A stretch of 64,000 nt of DNA, from contig NC_057817.1 of NCBI RefSeq assembly GCF_910594005.1, positions 29,117,001-29,181,000 of the forward strand. Reading direction: 5' to 3'. The notes beneath the pieces were generated by a model. It made no database searches, had not been told where the DNA came from, and was given only the letters and a program-made list of their open reading frames with translations. The number at the start of each line of letters is the position of its first letter. Within the stretch, counting starts at the first letter, position 1. Made by a program: the position numbers and the translations under genes. Below, piece after piece: positions 48,447 through 58,208 of this stretch. Origin of the DNA: Cervus elaphus (Eukaryota; Chordata; Mammalia; Artiodactyla; Cervidae).

Positions 48447-49098
48447 GGGCTTCCCTGGTGGTCCAGTGGCTAAGAATCCACCTGCCAGACATAGAAAAAA
48501 GACTTGTGGACACAGTGGGGGAAGGAAAGAGTAAGACAAATTGAGAGAATAGCATGGAAACATATACATTACTGTATGTAAAATAGATAGCAAGTGAGAA
48601 TTTGCTGTGTAAAACAGGGAGCCCATCCCAGTGTTCTGTGACAACTTAGAGGGATGGGATGGGGACGGAGATGGGATGGGGTGTTCAAGAGGGAGGAGAC
48701 ATATGTATAGGTGTGGCTGATTTGTGTTGATCTGTGGCAGAGGCCAACACACTATTGTAGAGCAGTTGTCCTCCAATAATTGTGTTTTGTTCTATAGTTC
48801 TCAATATTGTACAGGTATAATCTTTAATAATTAATTTTTTAAAAATAATAAATACAAAAAAGAAAAAAAAATCCACCTCCCAAAGCAGAGGACATGGGTT
48901 CGATCCCTGGTCTGGGAAAATACCACGTGCTGAGAGGCAACTAATGCACCTAAGCCCACCTGCCTAGAGCCCGTCCTCCACAAAAAGAGAAGCCACCCCA
49001 GTAAGTCCCATACTGCAACTAGAAACTAGCCCCTGCTGCCACAATGAGAGAAAGCCCTTGTGCAGCAGTGAAGACCCAGTGCAACTAAAAATAAAAAT
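48447..49098 (+). repeat. CHR SINE split by an L1 insertion
   Basis: Left piece 48447-48486 (GGGCTTCCCTGGTGGTCCAG) and right piece 48870-49098 (GAGGACATGGGTTCGATCCC, AAGACCCAGTGCAACTAAAA). Its own target-site duplication TGAGGTCCA is at 48438-48446 and 49099-49107. Confidence 0.9.
48487..48869 (+). mobile_element. 5'-truncated L1 3' end inside the CHR SINE
   Basis: L1 3' end blocks (TACATTACTGTATGTAAAAT, CATCCCAGTGTTCTGTGACA, GACATATGTATAGGTGTGGC) end in an A-rich tail at 48836-48869. Flanked by AATCCACCTGCC at 48475-48486 and AATCCACCTCCC at 48870-48881, one mismatch, as target-site duplication. Confidence 0.9.
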
Positions 49099-49276
49099 TG
49101 AGGTCCATGTTCCCTTCCCTGAATCTGGCTGGGCTTCTGATTGCTCTGACCAGTAGAGTATGATACAGATGGCGCTATGTGACTTCCGAAGTTAGGTCCT
49201 AGAAAGACAGGCAGCTTATCCTTGGTCTCTTGGAATTCTCCCTCTCCAGAGAACCACTTTCAAATTGTTTCAAGAG

Positions 49277-49417
49277 GGACTTTCCTGGTGGTCCAGTGGC
49301 TAAGACTTCCCTGCTCCCAATGCAGGGGGCCCAGGTTCGATCCCTGGTCAGAGAACTGGATCCCACATGCTGCAGCTAAGACCCAAAACAGCCCAATAAA
49401 TAAATATATATATTTTT
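49277..49417 (+). repeat. Short CHR-related SINE with target-site duplication
   Basis: GGACTTTCCTGGTGGTCCAG head, AGGTTCGATCCCTGGTCAGA, ending CCAATAAATAAATATATATA. Perfect 12-bp duplication AATTGTTTCAAG at 49263-49274 and 49418-49429. Confidence 0.92.
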
Positions 49418-50029
49418 AATTGTTTCAAGGAACACACGTTTAAGCTAAAAGAGAAGGTGTTATTTACTGGAAAGAACGATTGATACGAGGCCAAAAGTCT
49501 CAGGCTTCAAGGCAGATTAACTGCCAACCAACAGAAATACAATGTGACCAGAGATGTAATGTTAATATTCTAGTAGTTATATCAGGAAGTAAGAAGAAAT
49601 AGCACATCTCAAGATTAGCTACATTTCAAGTGTTCAATGACTAATTCTGGCTAGTGACTACTGCATTGGACAGCACAGATCTAGACACAATCTTTACCTG
49701 CTTTATCGGCCCGTGGAATTCACTGGATTGAACAGTCCAGAAGCCCACTAAGATTTTGCAGCTGATGTATTGCCAAAGACACTCCAAATCTGGCTGTAAC
49801 TGCTTCTAGCTGTTCAACACTTAATCTCTAACTCACAACTCCCACCAACAGGGACACAGCAACAAACCATGCAGCCCCCAAGAAAGACATATACTTGAAG
49901 TCCATACCTAGTAGCATGGCAGAGTATGCCAGTGAAGGACAATGAATAACTATGTTATCCTGGAGATCTGAACCAGAGGCTGCCAGACTAACAAACTTAC
50001 TCCATCTGCCAAGGTAGGGCACCCTCACT

Positions 50030-50490
50030 GATCCTGTCAGGCAGTATGGTGAATCGTTTGCAGAAATGGCTGCAAAAATGTGCACCCCCCCATCACAAGT
50101 ATTCATGACCCTTGTGTAGACCCCCCTCCTACACATAGGGCTTGACCGTATGGTTGCTTTGACTGATGAGACAATAGCGAACATGACGCAGAAATTTGGA
50201 AAGTGCTTGTTGCTTATCCTCTTTCTTTCTGCTTTTGGAAACTCTGAGACCACCGTCTTGTGATTGAGTGGGAGCTGGACTACTAGATGAGGAGAGATAT
50301 GGCCCAGCTACCCCCATCACTGCCGGCAAAACCCAGCCAACTGCAAGGTGTACATGAGGCCATAGCCTGCCAGTTGATCATAGGGCCACAGGTAAGCCCC
50401 GCTGAGCCCAGCCCACATGGCCAAAGCACATGAACCACAGATCATTGCCATTGTGTGTCACTAAGTCTTGTTACACAGCAAAACTAAGAA
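50030..50490 (+). repeat. MaLR (MLT1/MST-like) LTR remnant
   Basis: GCAAAAATGTGCACCCCCCC, GTATTCATGACCCTTGTG, CCCTACACATAGGGCTTGAC-like segment near 50130, TGTGTGTCACTAAGTCTTGT and TACACAGCAAAACTAAG fit the order of a MaLR LTR. No coding sequence. Confidence 0.55.
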
Positions 50491-50614
50491 AAATGGGGTG
50501 TGGTATATGCTCAGGAGCAGTGTCTACTGCATATTTCCTCATCCTTTTTTGTTTTTAAAGGAAAGAGCATGATTCCTACATGTATATTTTCTATATTCAT
50601 GTCTTTATCTTAAA

Positions 50615-50791
50615 ATTTTATTTATTTTGGCTGTGCTGTATCCTGGTGGTGGGTGCACACAGGCCTCTCTAGTTGTAGCATGTGGGCCTAGTTGCCCTTG
50701 GCCTGTGGGATTTTAGTTCCCTGAACAGTGATAGAACCCATCCCCTGCATTGGAAGGCGGACTCTCAACCACTGGACCACCAGGGAAGTCC
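50615..50791 (-). repeat. CHR-type SINE, internally deleted
   Basis: TTTATTTATTTTGGCTGTGC, CCTCTCTAGTTGTAGCATGT, TGGGATTTTAGTTCCCTGAA, CCCCTGCATTGGAAGGCGGA, ACCACCAGGGAAGTCCC. Confidence 0.88.
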
Positions 50792-51123
50792 CATATTTCC
50801 TTTCCTGAATGGAAGTGTTATTGTACTTACACTTACTTTTCTGGCTTTGTCTTCTGCAGTGATTCTCAAACATCAGTATGCATCAGAGTCACAGGGAAAG
50901 TGTAGTAAAGACAAAGTGGTAGATCCAACCCAGAGTTTCTTTCTTTTGTTTTTTTTTTTTGCACCAAGAGGTCTTTTTATTTAAATTAATTGCATTTACT
51001 TAAATTCATTTTTTTGTACATGCACTCTATGTCTCACATTGTCATTTTTTGAATATCTAGCATTTGTTTCAGCCTGTTAGATGCTGGAGGAGATTTTTTT
51101 TTTTTTTTTAAGACAGGGAATAC

Positions 51124-51129
51124 TTTATT
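51124..51129 (-). promoter_or_regulatory. AATAAA poly(A) signal of the tubulin retrocopy
   Basis: TTTATT on the plus strand, 14 bases before the poly(A) run. Inherited from the parental mRNA. Confidence 0.9.
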
Positions 51130-51313
51130 CAAACCCATCAGAGAAATGGATAGCTTCAGTCTGTAACAAAGCATAATGTTTTAAAGCATAGGTCAGTAAT
51201 TGTATATGAGTGTATACACTGCTACATACAAATTAACTGATCAGACCACAACTTTTCAATGTTTGAAACAGAATAAGCTTCCCTGTAAGCAGCACCTTTG
51301 TGACGTTTTAACT

Positions 51314-52699
51314 TTAGTATTCCTCTCCTTCTTCCTCTCCCTCTCCTTCCACAGAATCCACACCAACCTCCTCTCCTTCCACAGAATCCACACCAACCTC
51401 CTCATAATCCTTCTCAAGGGCAGCCATGTCCTCACAGGCCTCAGAAAACTCTCCTTCCTCCATGCCCTCACCCACGTACCAGTGAACAAAGGCACGCTTG
51501 GCATACATCAGGTCAAACTTGTGGTCCAGGCGAGCCCAGGCCTCAGCGATGGCTGTGGTGTTGCTCAGCATGCACACAGCTCGCTGTACTTTGGCCAGGT
51601 CTCCACCAGGTACCACAGTGGGAGGCTGGTAATTAATGCCAACCTTGAAGCCAGTGGGGCACCAGTCCACAAACTGGATGGTACGCTTGGTCTTAATGGT
51701 GGCAATGGCAGCATTGACATCTTTGGGAACCACGTCACCACGGTACAACAGGCAGCAGGCCATGTATTTACCATGGCGAGGGTCACATTTCACCATCTGG
51801 TTGGCTGGCTCAAAGCAAGCATTGGTGATCTCTGCTACAGAAAGCTGTTCATGGTAGGCTTTCTCAGCAGAGATGACAGGGGCATATGTGGCCAGAGGGA
51901 AGTGGATGCAGGGATAGGGCACCAGGTTGGTCTGGAACTCTGTCAGATCCACATTCAGGGCTCCATCAAACCTCAGGGAAGCAGTGATGGAGGACACAAT
52001 TTGACCTATTAACCTATTCAGGTTAGTATATGTTGGGCGCTCAATGTCGAGGTTTCTACGACAGATGTCATAGATGGCCTCATTGTCTACCATGAAGGCA
52101 CAATCAGAGTGCTCCAGGGTGGTGTGGGTGGTAAGGATGGAGTTGTAGGGCTCAACGACAGCTGTGGAAACCTGGGGGGCTGGGTAAATGGAGAACTCCA
52201 GCTTGGACTTCTTGCCATAATCAACAGAGAGACGTTCCATCAGCAGGGAGGTGAACCCAGAACCGGTTCCCCCACCAAAGCTGTGGAAAACCAGAAAGCC
52301 CTGAAGACCCGTGCACTGGTCAGCCAGTTTCCGAATTCGGTCCAAGACGAGGTCAATGATCTCCTTGCCAATGGTGTAGTGACCTCGGGCATAGTTATTG
52401 GCAGCATCTTCTTTGCCTGTGATGAGCTGCTCAGGGTGGAAGAGCTGGCGGTAGGTGCCAGTGCGAACCTCATCAATGACTGTGGGTTCCAGGTCTACAA
52501 ACACTGCCCTGGGCACATGCTTGCCAGCGCCCGTCTCACTGAAGAAGGTGTTGAAGGAGTCGTCTCCTCCCCCAATAGTCTTGTCACTTGGCATCTGGCC
52601 ATCAGGCTGGATGCCATGTTCCAGACAGTAGAGCTCCCAGCAGGCATTGCTGATCTGGACACCAGCCTGGCCAACGTGGATGGAGATGCACTCACGCAT
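51314..52699 (-). CDS. Alpha-tubulin retrocopy ORF, intact, 461 codons
   Basis: Encodes a complete alpha-tubulin: MREC N-terminus, Lys40 acetylation-site region (SDKTIGGGDD), the GTP-binding GGGTGSG loop at residues 142-148, catalytic Glu254 and the terminal EEY for detyrosination. Gly232 and Thr340 favour TUBA1B over TUBA1A as parent. The canonical length is 451; the extra ten residues are a second copy of EEVGVDSVEG in the C-terminal tail, from a perfect 30-bp tandem duplication (51341-51370 and 51371-51400). Other differences from the conserved protein are Gly17Ser, Arg264Cys and Arg422Cys. All introns are missing, including the one normally right after the ATG codon. No parental promoter is present, so expression is uncertain. 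It could be a transcribed retrogene or a young processed pseudogene that has not yet lost its frame; I favour the latter. Confidence 0.9.
   Translation of the reverse strand: MRECISIHVGQAGVQISNACWELYCLEHGIQPDGQMPSDKTIGGGDDSFNTFFSETGAGKHVPRAVFVDLEPTVIDEVRTGTYRQLFHPEQLITGKEDAANNYARGHYTIGKEIIDLVLDRIRKLADQCTGLQGFLVFHSFGGGTGSGFTSLLMERLSVDYGKKSKLEFSIYPAPQVSTAVVEPYNSILTTHTTLEHSDCAFMVDNEAIYDICRRNLDIERPTYTNLNRLIGQIVSSITASLRFDGALNVDLTEFQTNLVPYPCIHFPLATYAPVISAEKAYHEQLSVAEITNACFEPANQMVKCDPRHGKYMACCLLYRGDVVPKDVNAAIATIKTKRTIQFVDWCPTGFKVGINYQPPTVVPGGDLAKVQRAVCMLSNTTAIAEAWARLDHKFDLMYAKRAFVHWYVGEGMEEGEFSEACEDMAALEKDYEEVGVDSVEGEEVGVDSVEGEGEEEGEEY
51341..51400 (-). repeat. Perfect 30-bp tandem duplication in the tubulin C-terminal tail
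   Basis: 51341-51370 and 51371-51400 are identical and adjacent. The frame is kept and ten acidic-tail residues are added. Confidence 0.95.
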
Positions 52700-52909
52700 A
52701 GTTGCTGTTTTGCGGCTGCCGAGCAGATGGCGGAGAGGAGAAGAGGTTGTTACTTCTTACAGCGCGACTCTTAGGCGGTCGATGTAAGAGAACCTGGAGG
52801 AGATTTTTTTAAAAAGAACTTGCTTCATTCTTAACATCAACAGACTTACCAATAGGGGATATAAAGTAAATATTATATTTACTTAAATATTACATATTGC
52901 TGTCACTTT

Positions 52910-53132
52910 AATAAAGGTCCAGTACAATTCTAAACGCTAAATACATTAAATCAATTTTCACACAATCCCTTTAAGGGACTATACTGTTAGTTTCTAATTT
53001 TGCTGGTGATGAAAATGAGGCATGGAGATTTTAACTTGCCTAAGGTCCCACAGCTTATGTGTGGCAGTGCTAAGATTGAAATCCAGGCACTCAAAAATCA
53101 AACCCCAAGTTTCTAACCATTTTATTGTACTG
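52910..53132 (-). repeat. MIR SINE
   Basis: Reverse MIR: GTACAATTCTAAACGCTAAA, AAATCAATTTTCACACAATC, GATGAAAATGAGGCATGGAG, TGCCTAAGGTCCCACAGCTT, GATTGAAATCCAGGCACTC, TTCTAACCATTTTATTGTAC. Confidence 0.82.
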
Positions 53133-53635
53133 CTACTGAGAAAGAACAGGCTGCTTAATATACAGAGTTCTAAAGTTAGCACTTATTTCTCAGGAACCAC
53201 TATCCTTTTTTTCTTTCCTTTTTTTGCTTAGGAAAGTAATAACACAAAAGAGAAGACAGCTTTCCCTATAGTTTGAGGCGCCAAACCTTTAAAATTACAT
53301 TGTATCAGCAATTTCACAGATATAACCCAGATTTTCTGATTTCATAGCTTTGGGATGTGGCCCAGTCAGTGATTTTCACATCCAACGAGTTCTGTGGTGA
53401 CAGTGCTGTTGCTGGTGTAAACTGCACTTTGAGAAACACTGGTATATTGGATATGTTGGAGACAGTTAACTTGCCTTGAAACTCCAGGTTTCTGGTCCAC
53501 GAGGAATCATTTCAGATCTGAAAGAGAAAACTGCATAGTCCCAGAGGTCCTGGACTTGGAGCTGGAGGACAGAGCTGCATAATCTTGGGGTTGTCTTCCT
53601 TGAGGGATAGATGAGATTTCATGTAAATGAGTTCT

Positions 53636-53660
53636 GTGTGTGTGTGTATGTGTGTGTGTT
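53636..53660. repeat. (TG)n microsatellite
   Basis: GTGTGTGTGTGTATGTGTGT at the tail end of the adjoining minus-strand Bov-tA, inside its target-site duplication, so probably grown from the SINE tail. Confidence 0.85.
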
Positions 53661-53856
53661 CAGTTGTGTCTGACTCTTTGCGACATCCTGGACAGTAGTC
53701 GCCAGTTCATGGAATTTTCCAAGCAAGAATACTGGAGTGGGTAGCCATTTCCTACTCCAGGGGGATCTTCCCAACCCAGGGATTGAACCCATGTCTCTTG
53801 CATCTCCTGCATTGGCAGGCAAAGATTTTTTGCCACTATCACCATTTGGGAAGCCC
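53661..53856 (-). repeat. Bov-tA SINE with target-site duplication
   Basis: Tail CAGTTGTGTCTGACTCTTTG, head at 53845-53856 (TTTGGGAAGCCC). Direct repeat TGTAAATGAGTTCT / TGTAAATGAATTCT at 53622-53635 and 53857-53870, one mismatch. Confidence 0.92.
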
Positions 53857-55117
53857 TGTAAATGAATTCTACACATTTTTAATTGTTTATAATGGAATAA
53901 AAGTTTGTTGCAGTTGAGTGGGCCATGGCAGAGGCCGTGAACTGTCTTCCCAAAGCCCATTTCTTCTCCTTTCTACTTTATGTAGAGAGCCCACCCACCA
54001 CCATAGAGGCTAAAAATGCCAGGTACTCAGCCTTACTTGCCACCCAGGCATTAGCATAGCACCCCATTCCCACCAGGGTACCTGAAGGGAATGCCATTGA
54101 GGAAGAGAAAGTGTGGAGGTGGAATTCTGGGAAAGATATTCCTCCCTGATAAGGGAGACTGTGAGGAGAATCCTGAGAACTCTGCTGGGGCTCTTGGACA
54201 ATTTTACCCTCAGATAACAGTGGAAGTAGCAAGACTGGCAAACAAAAGCTTGGAATACAGGGACAGTCACAGAGTCCTGAAGGTGGTGGCAGGAAGCAGC
54301 AGCCTGGAATGACTTGTGATCCACCTCCTAGGAATACCCAAAAGGTGCCTGAACTGGATGAAGAACAGGAGAAGGATGCTGTCAGAGAATCGCTCACCGG
54401 TAGGCAGAGGTGACAAAATTGTTTGCATTCATGTTGACAGGCTCTCACTTGTGACCCTAAACTGAGTATTAGGAAAATCAAGGTTACAGAAAACTTACTT
54501 ATAATTGAAACTATGTAAGAAAGCCCTGTATAAACTGAAAGACATTCCATAAAGTAAAAAGCTTTTGTGAGATAAACCAACATCTTACGATTAGTTGGAG
54601 ATTTTTATGTTAAGTTCATCTGAAACCATGGGAGAAACAGAAGGAAGCTACAATAGGCTCTCTTCAATTTGGCATGGCTCAGGAAAGTATTAGAAAGAAG
54701 GATCTCCTCCTGAATGTGCTGTGACATATTACCAGGAGAGGTTGAGGTGCACTTTAAAAGGAAAGGTATCTTTTCTCACTATGAGCGTAAGTGAAATGCT
54801 GGCACGCAGTAGAAAAATAGAATAAATTAGTTGAACCCTTTAAATGCTAATATTCAATCAATTTGCATGATCCAATCCCCATTATGATCCTACATGCTTC
54901 AACCATAGCTATAGACTTAGAGATAAAAAGATTATAATATGGTCAGAGGTAAGATCAGTCCATTTACTATTTCTATTTCATTCCAGTATGGAATGAACAT
55001 ATAACAATGGTAAAAACAAGCAAACAAAACTTCTGTTTGGAGGGTTACATCTGTAGGAAGTAAGGCAAATAACAACCTATACAGAGTTATGTAGAACATT
55101 AATTTAAAAAGAAACTA

Positions 55118-55757
55118 CAGGGAAGCACCAATCCCACTCCTGGCCATATATCCAGAGAAAACCATAATTCAAAAAGATACATAAATGCCAATGTTCATTG
55201 CAGCACTATTTACAATAGCCAGGACATGGAAGCAACATAAATGTCCATCAACATTGGAATGGATAAGGAAGAACTTGTAAGTATATACAATGGAATATTA
55301 CTCAGCCAGAAAGAGGAATAAAACTGTGTCATTTGAAGAAATGTGGATGGAACAGAGACTGTCACACAGAGTGAAGTAAATCAGAAAGGGAGAAACAAAT
55401 ATATGTCAATACCTATGTGGGATCTAGAAAAGTGGTATAGTTGATCTTAATTTGCAAAGCTGAAATAGAGGCACAGAGGTAGAGAACGAACACATGGAAT
55501 ACCAAGAGAGAAGAGGGGATGGATTGGGAGATTGGGACAGACATGTATATACACTACTATGTATAAAATAGAGAATTAATGAGAACCTACTGTATAGCAC
55601 AGGGAACTCAGTGCTCTGTGGTGACGTAAACGGGAAGGAAATTCAAAGCAGAGGGGATATATGTATACATGTGGCTGATTCACTCGGTTGTACAGAAGAA
55701 ACTGACATAGCAGTGTAAAGCAACTATACTCCAATAGGAAAAAGAAAAAAGAAAATT
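55118..55757 (+). repeat. L1 3' end (ORF2 terminus plus 3'UTR)
   Basis: CACCAATCCCACTCCTGGCC, TGCCAATGTTCATTGCAGCA, CTATTTACAATAGCCAGGAC, ACTCAGCCAGAAAGAGGAAT are the end of L1 ORF2. The 3'UTR follows (CTGTATAGCACAGGGAACTC, GGATATATGTATACATGTGG, ACTATACTCCAATAGGAAAA). No open ORF2 remains. Confidence 0.88.
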
Positions 55758-55764
55758 ACATGAA

Positions 55765-55935
55765 ATTCAAAAATGAATAAATAGTGGGAGGGGGGATCGG
55801 GATGGGGAATACGTGTAACTCTATGGCTGATTCATATCAATGTATGACAAAACCCACTGAAATGTTGTGAAGTAATTAGCCTCCAACTAATAAAAAAATA
55901 AAAAATAAAAAAAAAAGAATAAATAAATAAAAACT
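55765..55935 (+). repeat. Second L1 3'UTR fragment, L1_BT-like
   Basis: GGGGATCGGGATGGGGAATA, GTAACTCTATGGCTGATTCA, TATCAATGTATGACAAAACC, AAGTAATTAGCCTCCAACTA, then an A-rich tail. Tail-to-head with the preceding L1 fragment, but a different subfamily. Confidence 0.82.
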
Positions 55936-55989
55936 ATAAGAGACAAATCTTCCATATGCAGAATTCCAGGTAACTTAGGGAACTATTCC

Positions 55990-56640
55990 TCTCTTCTATG
56001 AGGTGGAGTTTAACTTCTCACCACTTGAGTGTGGGCTGTATTTGGTAACTTGACTCCAAAGAATACAGTATGGAAGGAGGAAACAAAAATCAACTTTCCG
56101 GTGGAAAAACCTGGCAACCACCACCTCAGCTAGGTGATCCAAATTAGCATTATCAGTCCTGTTGAGAGATGAACCTTGATCCTGTGGGATGAAAACAGTA
56201 TTTCCCTTCTGTTGTCTTTCTCCCCAGAATCCATAGCTCCAGTCTAACCAGGGGGAAAAACAAATTGAGAGACATTCTACAAAACACCTGACCAATATTT
56301 CTCAAAACTTTCAAGATCATCAAAAATAAAAAAGTCTGAGAAACTGTCACAGACCAGAAAAGCATCAGCAGACATAATGATTATAAGTAATGTGGTATCT
56401 GATGGGATCCTGGAACAGTAAAAGGACAATAGAAATCTCAATAAACCATGGACTTTAGCTAATAGTATGCATTAGTGCTGGTTCTTCAGTTTTGACAACT
56501 GTACCATAGTATTAATAATGTAATATGTTAACAGTAGTGGAAATAGGATGCAGGGTATACAGAAAAGTCTATACTATCTTGGCAACTTCTCAGCCAATTG
56601 AAAACTATTCTAAAATGTTTATTTACAATAAAGAAGGACC
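55990..56640 (+). repeat. Old interspersed repeat, L1M 3' end-like (uncertain)
   Basis: AATACAGTATGGAAGGAGGA, GAGAGACATTCTACAAAACA, CCTGACCAATATTTCTCAAA, AGTCTGAGAAACTGTCACAG, GATGGGATCCTGGAACAGTA, ending in AAACTATTCTAAAATG. I recognise the block order from other mammalian genomes as an old dispersed repeat, but family assignment needs a library search. Confidence 0.5.
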
Positions 56641-57072
56641 ATGGGGGATTTTAAAATATTTCTAACATAAAATATAAAAAGTAATATAACACAGTTACCT
56701 AATACACTGCTTTCAGAAATATCAACATTTACCCTATCTTATTCTTTAAAAGGAAAATTTTATAGAGTTTAAGCCCCTATGAACCCTTTCATCCCTTCTA
56801 AGATTTTTCTTTTTCTACATGTTTGTGAAGTGAATAATCAGTTCAGTTCAGTCGCTCAGTTGTGTCCGACTCTTTGCGACCCCATGGACTGCAGTATGCC
56901 AGGCCTCCCTGTCCATCACCAACTCCCAGAGTTTACCCAAACTCATGTCCATTGAGTCGGTGATGCCACCCAGCCATCTCATCCTCTGTCATCCTCTTCT
57001 CCTCCTGCCTTCAATCTTTCCCAGCATCAGGGTCTTTTCCAGTGAGTCAGTTCTTCACATCAGGTGGCCAAA

Positions 57073-57136
57073 GTATTGAAGTTTCATCTTCAACATTAGT
57101 CCTTGTATTGAAGTTTCACCTTCAACATCAGTCCTT
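57073..57136 (-). repeat. 32-bp tandem duplication inside the BovB 3' part
   Basis: 57073-57104 and 57105-57136 are the same 32-base unit with two differences. Other BovB copies in the window have a single unit here. Confidence 0.88.
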
Positions 57137-57656
57137 CCAATGAACACCCAGGACTGATCTCCTTGCAGTCCAAGGGACTCTCAAAAGTCTTCTCCAACAC
57201 CACAGTTCAAAAGCATCAATTCTTTGGCACTCAGCTTTCTTTATAGTCCAACTCTCACATCCATACATGACTGCTGGAAAAACCATAGCCTTGACTAGAT
57301 GGACCTTTGTTGGCAAATTAATGTCTACTGGAAAATGTCTACATGAACAGTATGAAAAAGCAAAAAGATAGGACACTGAAAGATGAACTACCCTGGTTGG
57401 TAGGTGCTCAATATGCTACTGGAGATCAGTGGAGAAAAAAATCTAGAAAGAATGAAGAGAAGGAGCCAAAGCAAAAACAACACCCAGTTGAGGATGTGAC
57501 TGGTGATGGAAGCAAGGTCCAATGCTGTTAAGAGCCATATTGCATAAGGACCTGGAATGTTAGGTCCATGAAGCAAGGCAAATTGGAAGTGGTCAAACAG
57601 GAGATGACAAGAGAGAATGATGACATTTTAGGAATCAGGAACTAAAATGGGTTGGA

Positions 57657-58208
57657 ATGTGTGAATTTAACTCAGATGACCATCATATCTACTACTGTGG
57701 GCAAGAATCCCTTAGAAGAAATGGAGTAGCCATCACAGTCAACAAGAGAGTCCAAAATGCAGTACTTGGATGCAATCTCAAAAACAATAGAGTGATCTCT
57801 GTTCATTTCCAAGGCAAACCATTCAGTATCATGGTAATCCAAGTCTATGCCCTGACCAGTAATGCTGAAGAAGCTGAAGTTGAACGGTTCTATGAAGACC
57901 TACAAGACCTTTTAGAACTAACACCCCAAAAAGATATCCTTTTCATTATAGGGGACTGGAATGCAAAAGTAGGAAGTCAAGAAACACCTGGAATAACAGG
58001 CAAATTTGGCCTTGGAGTACAGAATGAAGCAGGGCAAAGGCTCATAGAGTTTTGCCAAGAGAACACACTGATCATAACAAACACCCTCTTCCAACAACAC
58101 AAGAGAAGACTCTACACATGGACATCACCAGATGGTCAACATCGAAATCAGATTGATTATATTCTTTGCAGCCAAAAATGGAGCTCTATACAGTCAGCAA
58201 AAACAAAA
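57657..58208 (+). pseudogene. BovB AP-endonuclease domain remnant (open frame)
   Basis: An open frame of about 184 codons encoding much of the apurinic-like endonuclease domain of BovB. It is the enzyme that nicks target DNA to prime reverse transcription. Visible motifs: the VYALTSNAEEAE region about residue 62, the metal-binding GDWNAKVG about residue 99, and RNQIDYILCS near the C-terminal end. The frame is open here but a TAA (in CTAAAATGG, near 57643) interrupts it just upstream. It is cut at the target-site duplication, so the RT half is missing. It is a transposon relic, not a host gene. Confidence 0.9.

Larger units (their letters stand above)
48395..49260 (+). repeat. MaLR (MLT1-like) LTR fragment carrying a nested SINE and L1
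   Basis: Left arm AAGGTGGCAAATTTGTTGAC and ATTCCTCCCATCAAAAAAG; right arm GTTCCCTTCCCTGAATCTGG, CTGATTGCTCTGACCAGTAG, GTCCTAGAAAGACAGGCAGC. The arms join across the CHR element at 48447-49098. These are MLT1-type solo-LTR blocks of an ancient endogenous retrovirus-like element with no coding capacity. Confidence 0.7.
51101..52793 (-). mobile_element. Processed retrocopy of alpha-tubulin mRNA (TUBA1B-like)
   Basis: The whole mRNA is inserted: a 94-base 5'UTR piece (52700-52793), the intronless ORF (51314-52699) and a 3'UTR with AATAAA at 51129-51124. A poly(A) tail follows (T-run 51094-51109 on the plus strand). A 17-bp direct repeat CTGGAGGAGATTTTTTT at 51084-51100 and 52794-52810 flanks it. 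On the minus strand the insertion site reads TT/AAAA, the preferred L1 endonuclease nick. The 3'UTR (GTTGTGGTCTGATCAGTTAA, TAAAGTATTCCCTGTCTTA) matches what I recall of TUBA1B. L1 machinery is therefore the likely agent. It is about 4.2 kb upstream of the DIP2B CpG island, same strand. Confidence 0.95.

Noticed and set aside
49828..50253. Minus-strand 141-codon open frame
   Set aside because: Overlaps an ancient LTR-like remnant and has no recognisable protein features.
51200..52774. Plus-strand open frames of 270 and 221 codons
   Set aside because: They are antisense shadows of the alpha-tubulin ORF and carry no recognisable domain.
53978..54583. Minus-strand 201-codon open frame with hydrophobic stretches
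   Set aside because: No family recognised, no splice-site or promoter support, low-complexity Ser/Pro/Leu content. Likely chance.
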